Shown one piece after another: positions 47,433 through 56,719 of a DNA stretch of 64,000 bases. The notes under the pieces are model-generated. The model was not told where the DNA came from and did not search any database. It saw nothing but the letters and a program-made list of their open reading frames with translations. A program made the position numbers and the translations under genes. Every line of letters begins with the position of its first letter. Within the stretch, counting starts at the first letter, position 1. This stretch comes from Actinopolyspora mzabensis (GTDB lineage Bacteria; Actinomycetota; Actinomycetes; Mycobacteriales; Pseudonocardiaceae), in assembly GCF_900101095.1 (NCBI RefSeq), contig NZ_FNFM01000004.1, positions 124,001 through 188,000 of the forward strand. Reading direction: 5' to 3'.

Positions 47433-49082
47433 GTGATCGCCGACCCCCGGAAGCGTGTTCGTGACCGTGCCGATCGCGGTACGCGCTGGAGTCTGGCTCG
47501 TCGACTGTTCGTGTTGCAGATCGTGATCGTGCTCGTCGTGGTGCTGTCCGGAGCCTGCCTGGCCTGGTACAGCGCGCGGGCGAGGAACCAGCAGGCCGCG
47601 AGGGACGAGGTGCGGGCCGTGGCCGAGACGTTGGCGACCACCCCTCTGGTCGGTTCGGCGTTGGACTCCGCCGATCCCAGCGCCCGATTACAGCCGGTGG
47701 CGCGCCGAGTCACCTCCCGTGCCGGTGTGGACTTCGTGACGATCATGAACACCCGCGGCATCCGCTACACCCATCCCGAGCCGGAGCGGATCGGGGAGCG
47801 GTTCTGGGGACACATCGGGCCGGCACTGCGTGGGAACACGTTCACCGAGACCTACACCGGCACGCTGGGCCCCTCGGTGCGGGCGGTGGCTCCCGTGATG
47901 GGGAGGAAGGGTGAGGTGCGGGCGCTGGTCAGCGTGGGGATCAGGGTTCGCGCACTGAGCCGCAGGCTGCGGGACCAGCTGCGTGCCCTGCTGCTGGTGG
48001 CCTGCGGCGCCCTGCTGTTCGGTGGGCTGGCGACCTACGCGGTCAGCGTGCGCATGCGCGGCCACACCCACGGGCTCACTCCCGCGGAGTTGAGCGGTAT
48101 GTACGAATACCACGAAGCCGTCCTGCACACGGTCGGCGAAGGACTGCTGCTGATCTCGCCTGACGGGGTCGTGACCTTGTGCAACGACGGTGCGGCGACG
48201 CTGCTGGGGCTCGGAACCGAACACGTGGCGGGACGCCGTGTCGAGTCCCTCGGGCTGCCCGGAGCGTTGATCGGAGTGCTGTCGAACGGTGCGCCGGTGC
48301 GGGACGAACCGCATCTCGTGGAGGACCGGGTTCTGCTGGTGACCGTCGAGGCCGCCCACTCGGACCGGGCGCTGGGCAACGTCGCCACCCTGCGGGACCA
48401 TACCGAGCTGCGCACGCTGAACCGCGAATTGGAGACCCTGCGCGGATTCTCGGAATCCCTGCGCTCGCGGGCACACGAGTCGGCGAACCGGCTGCACACC
48501 ATAGTTTCGCTGGTCGAACTCGGGCGTACCGAACAGGCGGTGGAGTTCGCGACCTCGGAACTGCGCACCGCACAGCAGCTCACGGATCGAGTGGTCGGCA
48601 CGGTCGACGAGCCGGTGCTCACCGCCCTGTTGCTGGGCAAGTCGGCCCAGGCGCGCGAGCGCGGGGTGGAGGTCAGGATCACCGAGGACACCCGCGTCGA
48701 CTCGGCGCCGTGTGTGGGTTCCCGCGATCTGGTCACCATTCTGGGCAATCTGATCGACAACGCGGTGGAGGCGGTGCTCCTGGCCGAGAACCGGGCACCC
48801 GTGGTGGCGGTGACCGTTCGCGCCGACCGGGACTCGTTGTTGCTGCGCGTGGCCGACAACGGTTCGGGCGTCGATGTCGAGGAGACGCGGAACCTGTTCC
48901 GCCACGGGCACTCCGGCAAGGACGAGCGGAGAGGAATCGGACTCGCGCTGGTGGGGCGAAGCGTGCGACGTCACGGTGGGTGGATCGAGGTGTGCAACGG
49001 TGCCGAAGGACTGCGGGGAGCGGTCTTCACCGTGCGACTGCCGCTGGAGCACTCCCGGCCCGACGAGCCGGGTGACACGTGA
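47433..49082 (+). CDS. CitA/DcuS-type sensor histidine kinase
   Basis: 549 residues from GTG 47433 with AGGAGA; the open frame back to 47211 is noncoding. Two membrane helices (about 22-45 and 180-202) enclose an extracytoplasmic PDC/Cache-like sensor (DFVTIMNTRGIRYTHPEPERIG, quoted: VDFVTIMNTRGIRYTHP), the dicarboxylate/citrate-sensing type. A cytoplasmic PAS domain (about 220-325) follows. The phosphoacceptor is H348 in RAHESANRLHTIVSL, and the ATPase domain has NLIDNAVEAV, DNGSGV and GIGLALV. It partners the response regulator at 49322. The ligand is probably a small organic acid; adjacent gntP suggests gluconate or a related acid (inference). Confidence 0.9.
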   Translation: MIADPRKRVRDRADRGTRWSLARRLFVLQIVIVLVVVLSGACLAWYSARARNQQAARDEVRAVAETLATTPLVGSALDSADPSARLQPVARRVTSRAGVDFVTIMNTRGIRYTHPEPERIGERFWGHIGPALRGNTFTETYTGTLGPSVRAVAPVMGRKGEVRALVSVGIRVRALSRRLRDQLRALLLVACGALLFGGLATYAVSVRMRGHTHGLTPAELSGMYEYHEAVLHTVGEGLLLISPDGVVTLCNDGAATLLGLGTEHVAGRRVESLGLPGALIGVLSNGAPVRDEPHLVEDRVLLVTVEAAHSDRALGNVATLRDHTELRTLNRELETLRGFSESLRSRAHESANRLHTIVSLVELGRTEQAVEFATSELRTAQQLTDRVVGTVDEPVLTALLLGKSAQARERGVEVRITEDTRVDSAPCVGSRDLVTILGNLIDNAVEAVLLAENRAPVVAVTVRADRDSLLLRVADNGSGVDVEETRNLFRHGHSGKDERRGIGLALVGRSVRRHGGWIEVCNGAEGLRGAVFTVRLPLEHSRPDEPGDT

Positions 49083-49321
49083 GACCCGCCAGGGAGGGCC
49101 CACCAGAACAGAGCGGGCAGGGCCCCGTCGATAACGCTCCCGCGGAACCCGAACGGACAACGCCGCCCGCCGGTGAACCGCACGACAACCGGTGTGCTCG
49201 TGTGGCATGCTTCCCGCTGCCGTTGCCGGGGTGGGGAATCGGACAGCCTTGCGGTCCCCCGGTGGCGCGGTTGTGCGGTCGCGTCGCCCGGCGGAAAGTG
49301 TCGTAACGGTGAGGAATTCGG

Positions 49322-50020
49322 ATGATTTCGGTACTGGTGGTCGAGGACGACGAGGTGGCCGGTGAGGCACACGAGACCTGTGCCAACAGTGTTGCCGGTT
49401 TCCGGGTGGTCGGCCGGGTCCGCACCGGTCAGGAGGCGCTGCGTTTCCTGACGCACACCGCTGTGGACCTCGTGCTGCTCGACCTGCGACTGCCCGACAT
49501 GGACGGACTGCGGGTCAGCAGGATGCTGCGTACCCGGGGCAGCGGGACCGACGTCATGGCGGTCACCTCGACGCGTGATCTCGAGCGGGTCCGTGAGTCG
49601 GTCTCCAGCGGCGTCGTGCAGTACCTGCTCAAGCCGTTCACCTTCGCGGCCATGCGGGACAAGCTGCGTAACTACGCGCGGTTCCGGGACGAGTTCTCCC
49701 GTGGCGGGGCCGTCAACGGGCAGCACGAGATCGACCGCGTGTTCGCCACGCTGCGCGACCACGAGCGCCAGGAACTGCCCAAGGGGATGGACGAACAGAC
49801 GCTGACGTCCGTGGCGTCGGCACTGCGCGAGAGCGGGAACGGTGCCTCAGCCGGGACGGTGGGAAAACTGGCCGGTGTTTCCCGGGTGACGGCGCGCAGG
49901 TATCTGGAGTACCTGGTCGAGCGCGACATGGCGCGGCGTTCCCCGAGGCACGGTGGTGTCGGACGCCCCGAGCTGATCTACCGTGCCGACCTCGACGACG
50001 CGGACGGAGCGGTTCCGTGA
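49322..50020 (+). CDS. CitB/DcuR-type response regulator
   Basis: 232 residues from ATG 49322 with GAGGA upstream, 239 bases after the kinase gene. The receiver domain (1-120) has phosphoacceptor D54 in LLDLRLPDMDG and conserved K104 in YLLKPF. The C-terminal part (about 150-220) is an HTH of the CitB/MalR kind (SAGTVGKLAGVSRVTARRYLEYL). Such regulators control transport and use of citrate, malate and similar acids. Likely target: the gntP promoter next to the kinase gene. It converges on soxR with only five bases between stops. Confidence 0.92.
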   Translation: MISVLVVEDDEVAGEAHETCANSVAGFRVVGRVRTGQEALRFLTHTAVDLVLLDLRLPDMDGLRVSRMLRTRGSGTDVMAVTSTRDLERVRESVSSGVVQYLLKPFTFAAMRDKLRNYARFRDEFSRGGAVNGQHEIDRVFATLRDHERQELPKGMDEQTLTSVASALRESGNGASAGTVGKLAGVSRVTARRYLEYLVERDMARRSPRHGGVGRPELIYRADLDDADGAVP

Positions 50021-50025
50021 ACCGT

Positions 50026-50487
50026 TCAGAGCCCGCCGTCGGCTTTCGGCCGGAGCCGTGGTGCTGCGGGGCCGCTGGCAGCCATCCAGTCGTCGGGATT
50101 TTGCAGCGAGCAGGTTTTCAGCGACAGACAGCCGCAGCCGATGCAGCCGGTGAGCCGGTCCCGCAGCCGTTGCAGTCCGTCGATGCGGGCGTCGAGTTCG
50201 TCGCGCCAACGTTCCGACAGTTTCGCCCAGTCCGCCCTGCTCGGAGCGTGGTCGTCCGGCAGGGTCCGCAGCGCGTCCGCGATGTCCTCCAGACTCAGCC
50301 CGACGCGCTGGGCGGCGCGGATGAACGCCAGTCGTCGCAGCACGCTTCGCTCGTAGCGCCGTTGGTTGCCGCTCGTGCGCGTCGACCTGATCAGTCCGCG
50401 GTCTTCGTAGAACCGAAGTGCCGTGGTCGCTATTCCACTGCGTTCGGCGAGTTCACCGATGGTCAGTTTGGCGGCGGATTTCGACAC
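50026..50487 (-). CDS. soxR: SoxR, redox-sensing MerR-family regulator
   Basis: 153 residues from GTG 50487; longer frames are coincidental. It has a MerR HTH (LTIGELAERSGIATTALRFYEDRGLI), a dimerisation helix, and the [2Fe-2S] cysteine cluster CIGCGCLSLKTC with C115, C118, C120 and C126. Actinobacterial SoxR responds to redox-active metabolites and nitric oxide more than to superoxide. No soxS is expected in this group. TATGCT on the minus strand (50494-50499) is six bases before the start, so the mRNA is probably leaderless. Direct targets are unknown. Confidence 0.93.
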   Translation of the reverse strand: MSKSAAKLTIGELAERSGIATTALRFYEDRGLIRSTRTSGNQRRYERSVLRRLAFIRAAQRVGLSLEDIADALRTLPDDHAPSRADWAKLSERWRDELDARIDGLQRLRDRLTGCIGCGCLSLKTCSLQNPDDWMAASGPAAPRLRPKADGGL

Positions 50488-50493
50488 TCCGCC

Positions 50494-50499
50494 AGCATA
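50494..50499 (-). promoter_or_regulatory. -10 element of soxR (leaderless)
   Basis: TATGCT read on the minus strand, exactly six bases before GTG 50487, with no ribosome site. Confidence 0.5.
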
Positions 50500-50595
50500 A
50501 CGAGTGCGGGAGAGGTCAACTACGCGAATTCGATCGAGCGTGCAGCGCCCACGGCCGCCGCCGCCGTCCCGGCACGCGACCGTTCCGGGAGCGGG

Positions 50596-50610
50596 TAGGC
50601 TGGTCGCGTG
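50596..50610 (+). promoter_or_regulatory. Separate leaderless promoter of hisH
   Basis: TAGGCT at 50596-50601, six bases, then GTG 50608, no ribosome site. This gives the second half of the his genes its own start, as needed after separation from hisDCB. No clear -35 seen. Confidence 0.5.
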
Positions 50611-51237
50611 CCACGAGTCGTCGTACTGGACTACGGATCCGGCAATCTTCGTTCGGCCGAGCGTGCCCTGGAACACGCGGGTGCGCGAGTCGAGGTGACC
50701 GACGATCATCGTGCGGCGATGGAAGCCGACGGTCTCGTCGTTCCCGGCGTCGGTGCCTTCTCCGCCTGCATGCGCGGATTGCTCGAGGTCGGTGGGGACG
50801 AACTCGTCGACCGGCGACTGGCCGAGAACCGGCCCGTGCTCGGGATCTGTGTCGGGATGCAGATCCTGTTCCAACGAGGGGTCGAGCACGGCGTGTCCGC
50901 CGAGGGGGTCGGCCGGTGGCCGGGTGCCGTGGAACCGTTGCGGGCCGAGGTGCTGCCCCACATGGGCTGGAACACGGTGACCGCGCCCTCCGACAGCGTG
51001 CTGTTCGCGGGGATGGACCCCGACACCAGGTTCTACTTCGTGCATTCCTTCGCCGCCCGTGGCTGGGAGGAGCCCGCCGGAGGGACGAACGGCCAGCGGA
51101 GGTCGGTGTGGGCCGAACACGGCGAGCCGTTCCTGGCCGCGGTGGAGGACGGCGCCCTGATGGCCACCCAGTTCCACCCCGAGAAGTCCGGTGCCGCGGG
51201 CAGTGCCCTGTTGCGTAACTGGCTGGAAACGCTGTGA
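50608..51237 (+). CDS. hisH: Imidazole glycerol phosphate synthase, glutaminase subunit
   Basis: 209 residues from GTG 50608. Class I glutamine amidotransferase: nucleophile C81 in VLGICVGMQ, His/Glu of the triad in TQFHPEKSG near the end, and VVPGVGAF. It supplies ammonia to HisF for ring closure. It overlaps the next small gene by four bases. Confidence 0.96.
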   Translation: MPRVVVLDYGSGNLRSAERALEHAGARVEVTDDHRAAMEADGLVVPGVGAFSACMRGLLEVGGDELVDRRLAENRPVLGICVGMQILFQRGVEHGVSAEGVGRWPGAVEPLRAEVLPHMGWNTVTAPSDSVLFAGMDPDTRFYFVHSFAARGWEEPAGGTNGQRRSVWAEHGEPFLAAVEDGALMATQFHPEKSGAAGSALLRNWLETL

Positions 51238-51449
51238 GCCCCCGTCGGTACGGGTTGATGCGTCCCGGTGGTGCCGCCAGAGTGGTTGCGTTCGTGCTGT
51301 GCTTCGGCATGGTCGTCGGGTTCTCCGCCACGTATCTGCTGGCGGCAGGGGTGTCCGGTTGGCTGGTGATCTCCGTGGCCCTGCTGGTGCTTGCCGTTCC
51401 GGTGGGAGCCGCACTGTACTCGGGTAGCCGTTCGCGGGGGCGACGCTGA
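51234..51449 (+). CDS. Small membrane protein between hisH and hisA
   Basis: 71 residues, GTG overlapping the hisH stop (GTGA), which favours translation. Two hydrophobic segments (about 16-37 and 41-60) lie between basic ends (SPRRYGLMRPGG and GSRSRGRR). Its place inside the his genes suggests co-expression, but no histidine role is known to me. Confidence 0.7.
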   Translation: MSPRRYGLMRPGGAARVVAFVLCFGMVVGFSATYLLAAGVSGWLVISVALLVLAVPVGAALYSGSRSRGRR

Positions 51450-51514
51450 GCGCGGCCGGTTCGGCCGACGCGGGCCCCGGCACGGGCGGCGGCGTGTTCG
51501 TGGTCCGCTCGTCG

Positions 51515-51529
51515 TAGGCTTGGGACGTG
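51515..51529 (+). promoter_or_regulatory. Leaderless promoter of hisA
   Basis: TAGGCT (51515-51520), six bases, then GTG 51527. Same hexamer and spacing as hisH. Confidence 0.5.
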
Positions 51530-52261
51530 ACTTTCACGTTGCTTCCCGCTGTTGACGTCGCCGATGGGCAGGCCGTACGCCTCGTGCAGGGTGCCGCGGG
51601 CACCGAGACCTCCTACGGGGATCCGTTGCAAGCCGCGTTGGCGTGGCAGCGGGCAGGGGCGGAGTGGGTTCACCTCGTGGATCTGGACGCCGCTTTCGGG
51701 CGTGGTGCGAACCGGGAACTGCTCGCCGAAGTGGTGGCGAAACTGGACGTCAACGTCGAGCTCTCCGGCGGTATCCGGGACGACGATTCGTTGCGTGCCG
51801 CGCTGGAGACCGGTTGCGCCAGGGTGAACCTCGGCACGGCAGCCCTGGAGGATCCGGAGTGGACCGCGAGAGTGGTCGCCGAGCACGGTCAGCGCGTCGC
51901 GGTCGGCCTGGACGTGCGGATCGGCGAGCAGGGACACCGGCTGGCAGCGCGCGGTTGGACACGCGACGGCGGGGATCTGTGGCAGGTGCTCGACAGATTG
52001 GACGCCGCCGGCTGCTGTCGCTACGTGGTTACCGACGTCAGCAAGGACGGCACGCTGGGCGGGCCGAACCTGTCGTTGCTCCGTGCCGTCTGCGATCACA
52101 CGTCCGCGCCGGTGGTGGCCTCCGGCGGGGTGTCCACTGTGGATGACCTGGTGGCGCTCGCCGGGTTGGAGCCGTTCGGGCTCGAGGGCTCGATCGTGGG
52201 CAAGGCGCTGTACGCGGGTAACTTCACCCTCCCCGAGGCGCTGGAAGCCGTCGGGGGATGA
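51527..52261 (+). CDS. priA: HisA/PriA phosphoribosyl isomerase (probably bifunctional for His and Trp)
   Basis: 244-residue TIM barrel from GTG 51527. Acid/base aspartates are expected at D10 ([15 protein letters not shown]) and in VTDVSKDGT; phosphate loops include [12 protein letters not shown] and [10 protein letters not shown]. HisA isomerises ProFAR to PRFAR. In actinobacteria this protein (PriA) also does the TrpF reaction. The window holds trpE, trpC, trpB and trpA but no trpF, in line with that dual role. Bifunctionality is family knowledge, not shown by the sequence alone. Confidence 0.92.
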   Translation: MTFTLLPAVDVADGQAVRLVQGAAGTETSYGDPLQAALAWQRAGAEWVHLVDLDAAFGRGANRELLAEVVAKLDVNVELSGGIRDDDSLRAALETGCARVNLGTAALEDPEWTARVVAEHGQRVAVGLDVRIGEQGHRLAARGWTRDGGDLWQVLDRLDAAGCCRYVVTDVSKDGTLGGPNLSLLRAVCDHTSAPVVASGGVSTVDDLVALAGLEPFGLEGSIVGKALYAGNFTLPEALEAVGG

Positions 52262-52323
52262 GCACGGGCGCGGCGAGCTCACGTGAGATCGCCGCGCCGT
52301 GCGGGCTCCGCGGCCCTCCGCGT

Positions 52324-52349
52324 CCGATCACCGAAGCCGATCACCGAAG
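52324..52349 (+). repeat. 13-bp tandem repeat before hisF
   Basis: ccgatcaccgaag occurs twice in direct succession (52324-52336, 52337-52349), about 30 bases before the hisF -10. It may be chance slippage or a binding site. Confidence 0.6.
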
Positions 52350-52377
52350 CCGGCGAACCGCTCCGTCGGCGGACACT

Positions 52378-52392
52378 TATGCTGGTGGCATG
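52378..52392 (+). promoter_or_regulatory. Leaderless promoter of hisF
   Basis: TATGCT (52378-52383), six bases (ggtggc), then ATG 52390. The ggtgg could also act as a weak ribosome site. Confidence 0.45.
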
Positions 52393-53163
52393 GCGGTCGC
52401 TGTGCGTGTGATCCCCTGTCTGGACGTCGACGAGGGGAGAGTGGTCAAGGGAGTCAACTTCACCGGGTTGGTCGACGCGGGGGATCCGGTGGAGCTGGCC
52501 CGTCGCTACGACGGCGAGTGGGCCGACGAACTCACCTTCCTCGACGTCACGGCCTCCTCCGCCGATCGGGAAACCACCTACGACGTGGTTCGTGGCACGG
52601 CCGACCAGGTTTTCATTCCGCTGACGGTGGGAGGTGGGGTGCGCGGTCCCGAGGACATGGACCGGCTGCTTCGCGCCGGGGCGGACAAGGTCAGCCTCAA
52701 CACCGCGGCGATCGCGGATCCGGAACTTCTCCGCACGGCGTCGCGCCGGTTCGGCGCACAGTGCGTGGTGCTGTCCGTCGACGCGAGGAGGGTTCCGTCC
52801 GGTGGTACGGCCACCGCTTCCGGGTTCGAGGTCACCACGCACGGCGGTCGCAGGGGAACCGGTATCTGCGCGGTGGAGTGGGCGGTCCGAGCCGAACGAC
52901 TGGGCGTCGGCGAGATACTGCTCAACTCCATGGACGCGGACGGCACCAAGGCGGGGTTCGACCTGGAGATGATCCGTGCCGTGCGTGCCGCCGTCCGGGT
53001 TCCGCTGATCGCCAGCGGTGGCGCGGGAGAGGTGGGGCACTTCGCACCCGCCGTGCACGCCGGGGCGGATGCCGTGCTGGCCGCCAGCGTTTTCCACTTC
53101 GGTGAACTGACCATCGGGCAAGTCAAGAACGCCATGCGAGCGGAGGGGATCACGGTCCGATGA
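52390..53163 (+). CDS. hisF: Imidazole glycerol phosphate synthase, cyclase subunit
   Basis: 257 residues from ATG 52390; the frame is open to 52258 but the first 44 residues are not family-like. TIM barrel with catalytic D12 ([16 protein letters not shown]) and the second aspartate in [13 protein letters not shown]. It uses ammonia from HisH to make imidazole glycerol phosphate and AICAR. It overlaps hisI by four bases. The hisN-like phosphatase often found between hisA and hisF in actinomycetes is absent. Confidence 0.96.
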   Translation: MAVAVRVIPCLDVDEGRVVKGVNFTGLVDAGDPVELARRYDGEWADELTFLDVTASSADRETTYDVVRGTADQVFIPLTVGGGVRGPEDMDRLLRAGADKVSLNTAAIADPELLRTASRRFGAQCVVLSVDARRVPSGGTATASGFEVTTHGGRRGTGICAVEWAVRAERLGVGEILLNSMDADGTKAGFDLEMIRAVRAAVRVPLIASGGAGEVGHFAPAVHAGADAVLAASVFHFGELTIGQVKNAMRAEGITVR

Positions 53164-53546
53164 CCTCATCGGCAAACCAGGAGGAGGCCCTCGACCCGGC
53201 GATCGCCGCGAGACTCAAGCGCAACGGGGACGGGTTGATCGCCGCCGTGGCCCAGCAGCACGACACCGGTCAGGTGCTGATGATGGCCTGGATGGATGAC
53301 GAGGCGTTGCGCCTCACGCTGCGCTACAGGCGTGCCACCTACTATTCGCGTAGTCGCGCCAGGCACTGGGTCAAGGGCGAGTCGTCCGGCCACACGCAGT
53401 ACGTGCGCGAGGTCCGGCTCGACTGCGACGGTGACACCGTGCTGCTGCTCGTGGAGCAGCACGGCGCCGCCTGCCACACGGGCGCCCCCGACTGCTTCGA
53501 GGCCGACGTGCTGCTGCGCCCCGAGGCTCGGACCGCTCTCGAGTGA
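53160..53546 (+). CDS. hisI: Phosphoribosyl-AMP cyclohydrolase
   Basis: 128 residues, ATG overlapping hisF. Metal and substrate motifs: [58 protein letters not shown]. Monofunctional, without the HisE pyrophosphohydrolase domain. Last his gene of this block. Confidence 0.96.
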   Translation: MTSSANQEEALDPAIAARLKRNGDGLIAAVAQQHDTGQVLMMAWMDDEALRLTLRYRRATYYSRSRARHWVKGESSGHTQYVREVRLDCDGDTVLLLVEQHGAACHTGAPDCFEADVLLRPEARTALE

Positions 53547-53588
53547 GCACTCGCCACCGGGCTCGCGCGGACGGGCGGTTATCGGTAT

Positions 53589-53605
53589 CCGCTCCGGGGG
53601 AGCGG
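53589..53605. terminator. Hairpin after hisI
   Basis: CCGCTCC-ggg-GGAGCGG, a 7-bp perfect stem between convergent hisI and the tetR-type gene. Confidence 0.65.
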
Positions 53606-53628
53606 TCAAGGGGGCCGGGACGGGCCCG

Positions 53629-54267
53629 TCAAGAAGTTCGCGAAGGGCCCGGCCGCAACGGTCCGGTCAGGTAACGCTGCAGGTTGGGGGCGATGGTGGC
53701 CACCACGGTCTCGTGGTCGGCGCCGGCCAGCGGTTCCATGCGTACCACGTAGCGCATCATGCCCAGACCCACCATCTGTGATCCGCACAACGAGGCACGC
53801 AGCTCGGGTTCGTCGGAGCCCAGCTCACGAAGCAGCCTGCCGAACAGCGCGGTGCTGAGGAACTCCCGCAACATGCGCATCGCGCTCTCCCGCACGGACA
53901 TACTGCGTATCAGCGCGGTGAACTCGCCGCCTCCCGCCTCGTCCCACACGGACAGGAACATCCCCAGCATCCGCTCCGCCAGTTGCTCGTCAGGGCCGTC
54001 CAGCAGCAGCGGCAGCAGCTTTCCCGGTTCGATCGGTATGGCCACCGCCGCGGTGAACAGTCCCTCCTTGCCACCGAACCAGTGCCGCACCATCGCGGGG
54101 TCCACACCCGCGCGGCTGGCGATGCCCCGCACGGTGGCGCCTTCGTAGCCGTTCTCGATGAACGCGGCGCGGGCCGCGTCGAGTAATTCACCCCTGGTGC
54201 TCCGATCACCGCCACGTCTGCCCCGTCGTAGCCGGGTCTCCTCGTGGCCGTGGTTGTCCGATCGCAC
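53629..54267 (-). CDS. TetR-family transcriptional regulator
   Basis: 212 residues from GTG 54267; the frame stays open far upstream across trpE and is not used. The HTH spans about 20-65: [46 protein letters not shown]. The C-terminal ligand domain resembles the TetR_C_17 type. It is divergent from trpE with 87 bases between starts, so it may act on both, but tetR/trpE linkage is not an established control system. Ligand unknown. Confidence 0.85.
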   Translation of the reverse strand: MRSDNHGHEETRLRRGRRGGDRSTRGELLDAARAAFIENGYEGATVRGIASRAGVDPAMVRHWFGGKEGLFTAAVAIPIEPGKLLPLLLDGPDEQLAERMLGMFLSVWDEAGGGEFTALIRSMSVRESAMRMLREFLSTALFGRLLRELGSDEPELRASLCGSQMVGLGMMRYVVRMEPLAGADHETVVATIAPNLQRYLTGPLRPGPSRTS

Positions 54268-54354
54268 GATCTCATCCTCACTGCCGGGGCGCGGCTTCCG
54301 CAACTTCCGGTCAGTCGCGGTAAGCCGCCGCGGGCGGCCTGCGAGAATGACCTC
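54268..54354. promoter_or_regulatory. Divergent promoter region tetR-type gene / trpE
   Basis: Plus strand: GAGAAT (54343-54348) six bases before ATG 54355. Minus strand: GAGGAT (54274-54279) six bases before GTG 54267. Both look like leaderless starts. No trp leader peptide fits in this space. Confidence 0.45.
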
Positions 54355-56004
54355 ATGGTCGGCGACGGTGACATCGGCACTAGCAGCCCATCGCGAGCCG
54401 AATTCCGTGAGCTCGCAGTGGGGCGCCGGGTAATCCCGGTCGTGCGGCGACTGCTCGCGGATGACGAGACGCCGCTCGGGCTGTATCGCAAATTGGCGCG
54501 CAACGAGTCCGGAACGTTCCTGTTCGAATCCGCCGAGAACGGGCGTTCCTGGTCGCGCTGGTCCTTCGTGGGAGTGCACAGCGCCGCTGCTCTCACGGTG
54601 CGTGACGGTGAATCGCAGTGGCTGGGGACACCGCCCGCGGGGCTACCCACCGACGGGGATCCTATGGTGACGCTGCGTGAGACCCTCCGGCTGCTGCACA
54701 CCGACCCGTTGCCCGGGCTGCCGCCGCTGACCGGCGGAATGGTCGGCTATCTCGGCTACGACACCGTTCGCAGGTTCGAACTCATCCCGGAGGATACCGA
54801 GGACGATCTCGGTATCCCGGAGATGGTGATGCTCTTCGCCACCGATCTCGCCGCGCTGGATCATCACGAGGGAACCGTCACGTTGATCGCCAACGCGGTC
54901 AACTGGGACGACAGCCCCGAGCGAGTGGACGCGGCCTACGACGACGCCGTAGCCAGGCTCGACGAGATGACGCGACGGTTGCACGCTCCCGCGCCCTCCA
55001 CCGTGGCGACCTTTTCCCGGCCGGAGCCGGAGTTCACCCGCTACCGCGAGTCCGAGCGCCACCGGGAGGCGGTGCGACGTGCCAAGGAGGCGATCCACGA
55101 GGGCGAGGCGTTCCAGGTGGTCATCTCGCAGCGCTTCGAGATGCAAACCGACGCGCAGGCGCTGGACATCTACCGGATACTGCGCACGACCAATCCGAGT
55201 CCCTACATGTACCTGCTTCGGCTGCCCGATCCCGTCGACGACCAGCCGTTCGACATCGTGGGATCCAGCCCCGAGTCGTTGGTCAAGGTGAGGGACGGCA
55301 ACGCCACCACCTATCCCATCGCCGGGACCAGGTGGCGGGGCGCCGACGAGGACGAGGACGTGGCCCTCGAAAAGGAGCTCATCAACGACGAGAAGGAGCG
55401 TGCCGAGCACCTCATGCTCGTCGATCTGGCTCGTAACGATCTGGGCAGGGTCTGTCGTCCCGGCTCGGTGCACCCCGTGGAGTTCTTCCGAGTGGAGCGC
55501 TACAGCCACGTCATGCACATCGTCTCCTCGGTCACCGGTGAGCTCGCGGAGGGCCAGAATGCGCTCGACGCGGTGACCGCCTGCTTTCCAGCGGGCACGC
55601 TGTCCGGAGCGCCCAAGCCGCGTGCCATGCGGATAATCGAGGAGTTGGAGCCGACGCGGCGTGCGCAGTACGGCGGCGTGGTCGGCTACTTCGATTTCGC
55701 GGGCAACGCCGACACGGCCATCGCCATCCGTACCGCGCTGCTGCGGCACGGCACCGCCTATGTTCAGGCGGGCGGCGGTATCGTCGCCGACTCGGACCCG
55801 GCAGCCGAGGACCAGGAGTGCCTGAACAAGGCCAGGGCGGTACTCAACGCCGTAGCCACCGCGGGGACACTCCGCCGCCCGACGGAGGACCCGCAGACGG
55901 AGGACCCGGCCGCCCGGATCGGTGACGGCACGTCCGACGGTCACGCCGACGAGCTCCGAGTCGACACCGCGTTCCCGGGTACGGGAGGGCCGCTTCCGAA
56001 GTGA
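54355..56004 (+). CDS. trpE: Anthranilate synthase component I
   Basis: 549 residues from ATG 54355; earlier codons overlap the divergent gene and are rejected. Chorismate-using enzyme of the first committed tryptophan step. The N-terminal feedback region includes FLFESAENG (LLES-type Trp site). The catalytic domain has [67 protein letters not shown] and [15 protein letters not shown]. The Ala/Pro/Asp-rich tail (about 505-549) is non-conserved. The glutaminase partner trpG is not in the window. Confidence 0.96.
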   Translation: MVGDGDIGTSSPSRAEFRELAVGRRVIPVVRRLLADDETPLGLYRKLARNESGTFLFESAENGRSWSRWSFVGVHSAAALTVRDGESQWLGTPPAGLPTDGDPMVTLRETLRLLHTDPLPGLPPLTGGMVGYLGYDTVRRFELIPEDTEDDLGIPEMVMLFATDLAALDHHEGTVTLIANAVNWDDSPERVDAAYDDAVARLDEMTRRLHAPAPSTVATFSRPEPEFTRYRESERHREAVRRAKEAIHEGEAFQVVISQRFEMQTDAQALDIYRILRTTNPSPYMYLLRLPDPVDDQPFDIVGSSPESLVKVRDGNATTYPIAGTRWRGADEDEDVALEKELINDEKERAEHLMLVDLARNDLGRVCRPGSVHPVEFFRVERYSHVMHIVSSVTGELAEGQNALDAVTACFPAGTLSGAPKPRAMRIIEELEPTRRAQYGGVVGYFDFAGNADTAIAIRTALLRHGTAYVQAGGGIVADSDPAAEDQECLNKARAVLNAVATAGTLRRPTEDPQTEDPAARIGDGTSDGHADELRVDTAFPGTGGPLPK

Positions 56005-56098
56005 GGTCTTCCACCCCACCCCGGACACCGGATCCGCGGGAGATCCGGCTTCCCGAGACACCGAACACCGGATCCCGAGACGGGAGTGTGAAACCGGC

Positions 56099-56719
56099 TT
56101 GACCAACCGACAGGAGTCGACCGGGCGGAGCGCGGCGGGCCGCCGGTTGCTGGTCTCGTGCGTCATCGGCATGCTTGCCGTCGCCGTCGGACTGTGGGCG
56201 GCGAGTTCACTGGTGTGGCTCCGGCAGCGTTACCGAACACCGTTCTCCGGGACGGACGTGGCGCGCGTGACCGGTGAGGTGATCCGCCCCGAGCTCACTC
56301 CACTAGCGCTGGCCACCCTGGCGGCGATCGCCGCCGTGCTGGCGACCGGTGGTCTGCTGCGTCGGTTGATCGGCCTCATCGTCGTCCTCGAGGCGGTTCT
56401 GCTGGGATGGCGCCTGTTCGACTGGTGGGCAGGCCCCCGCGGTGTCTCCGAGGTGCCCGGCGCCGCGCCGGGCAGCGAGCCGCTGGAGGTGCGGGGGGTG
56501 CTGCCCTACGGCCCCGCGCTGATGGGCTGTGCGGCGCTCGTGCTCCTGCTGTGCGGCTTGGCGGTGGTGTTCGCCGCACGGCGGATGCCTGCCATGGGGT
56601 CCAAGTACTCCGCACCCGCCGAAGCGCGGGAAACCCGTGATCCGGACCGGCGTCTCTGGGAGGATCTGGACGAAGGGCGTGACCCCACCGAGGCGGGTGA
56701 CGGAGACGAGAACGGTTGA
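56099..56719 (+). CDS. Trp-operon-associated membrane protein (TIGR02234 type)
   Basis: About 206 residues from TTG 56099 (GGGAG 12 bases upstream, weak; start uncertain, a GTG at 55922 lies inside trpE). Four membrane helices at about 18-40, 63-82, 86-104 and 138-158, plus a hydrophilic acidic tail (KYSAPAEARETRDPDRRLWEDLDEG, quoted: DPDRRLWEDLDEG). Position between trpE and trpC is typical of this actinobacterial family. Function unknown; a role in tryptophan or precursor transport has not been shown. Confidence 0.75.
   Translation: MTNRQESTGRSAAGRRLLVSCVIGMLAVAVGLWAASSLVWLRQRYRTPFSGTDVARVTGEVIRPELTPLALATLAAIAAVLATGGLLRRLIGLIVVLEAVLLGWRLFDWWAGPRGVSEVPGAAPGSEPLEVRGVLPYGPALMGCAALVLLLCGLAVVFAARRMPAMGSKYSAPAEARETRDPDRRLWEDLDEGRDPTEAGDGDENG

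Noticed and set aside
49079-49306. 75-residue frame after the sensor kinase, GTG overlapping its stop
   Set aside because: Pro/Arg/Gly-rich with no membrane segment or domain; the overlap alone is weak evidence. Left unannotated.
47688-49370. 560-residue minus-strand frame opposite the sensor kinase
   Set aside because: Antisense shadow; the forward kinase has all expected motifs.
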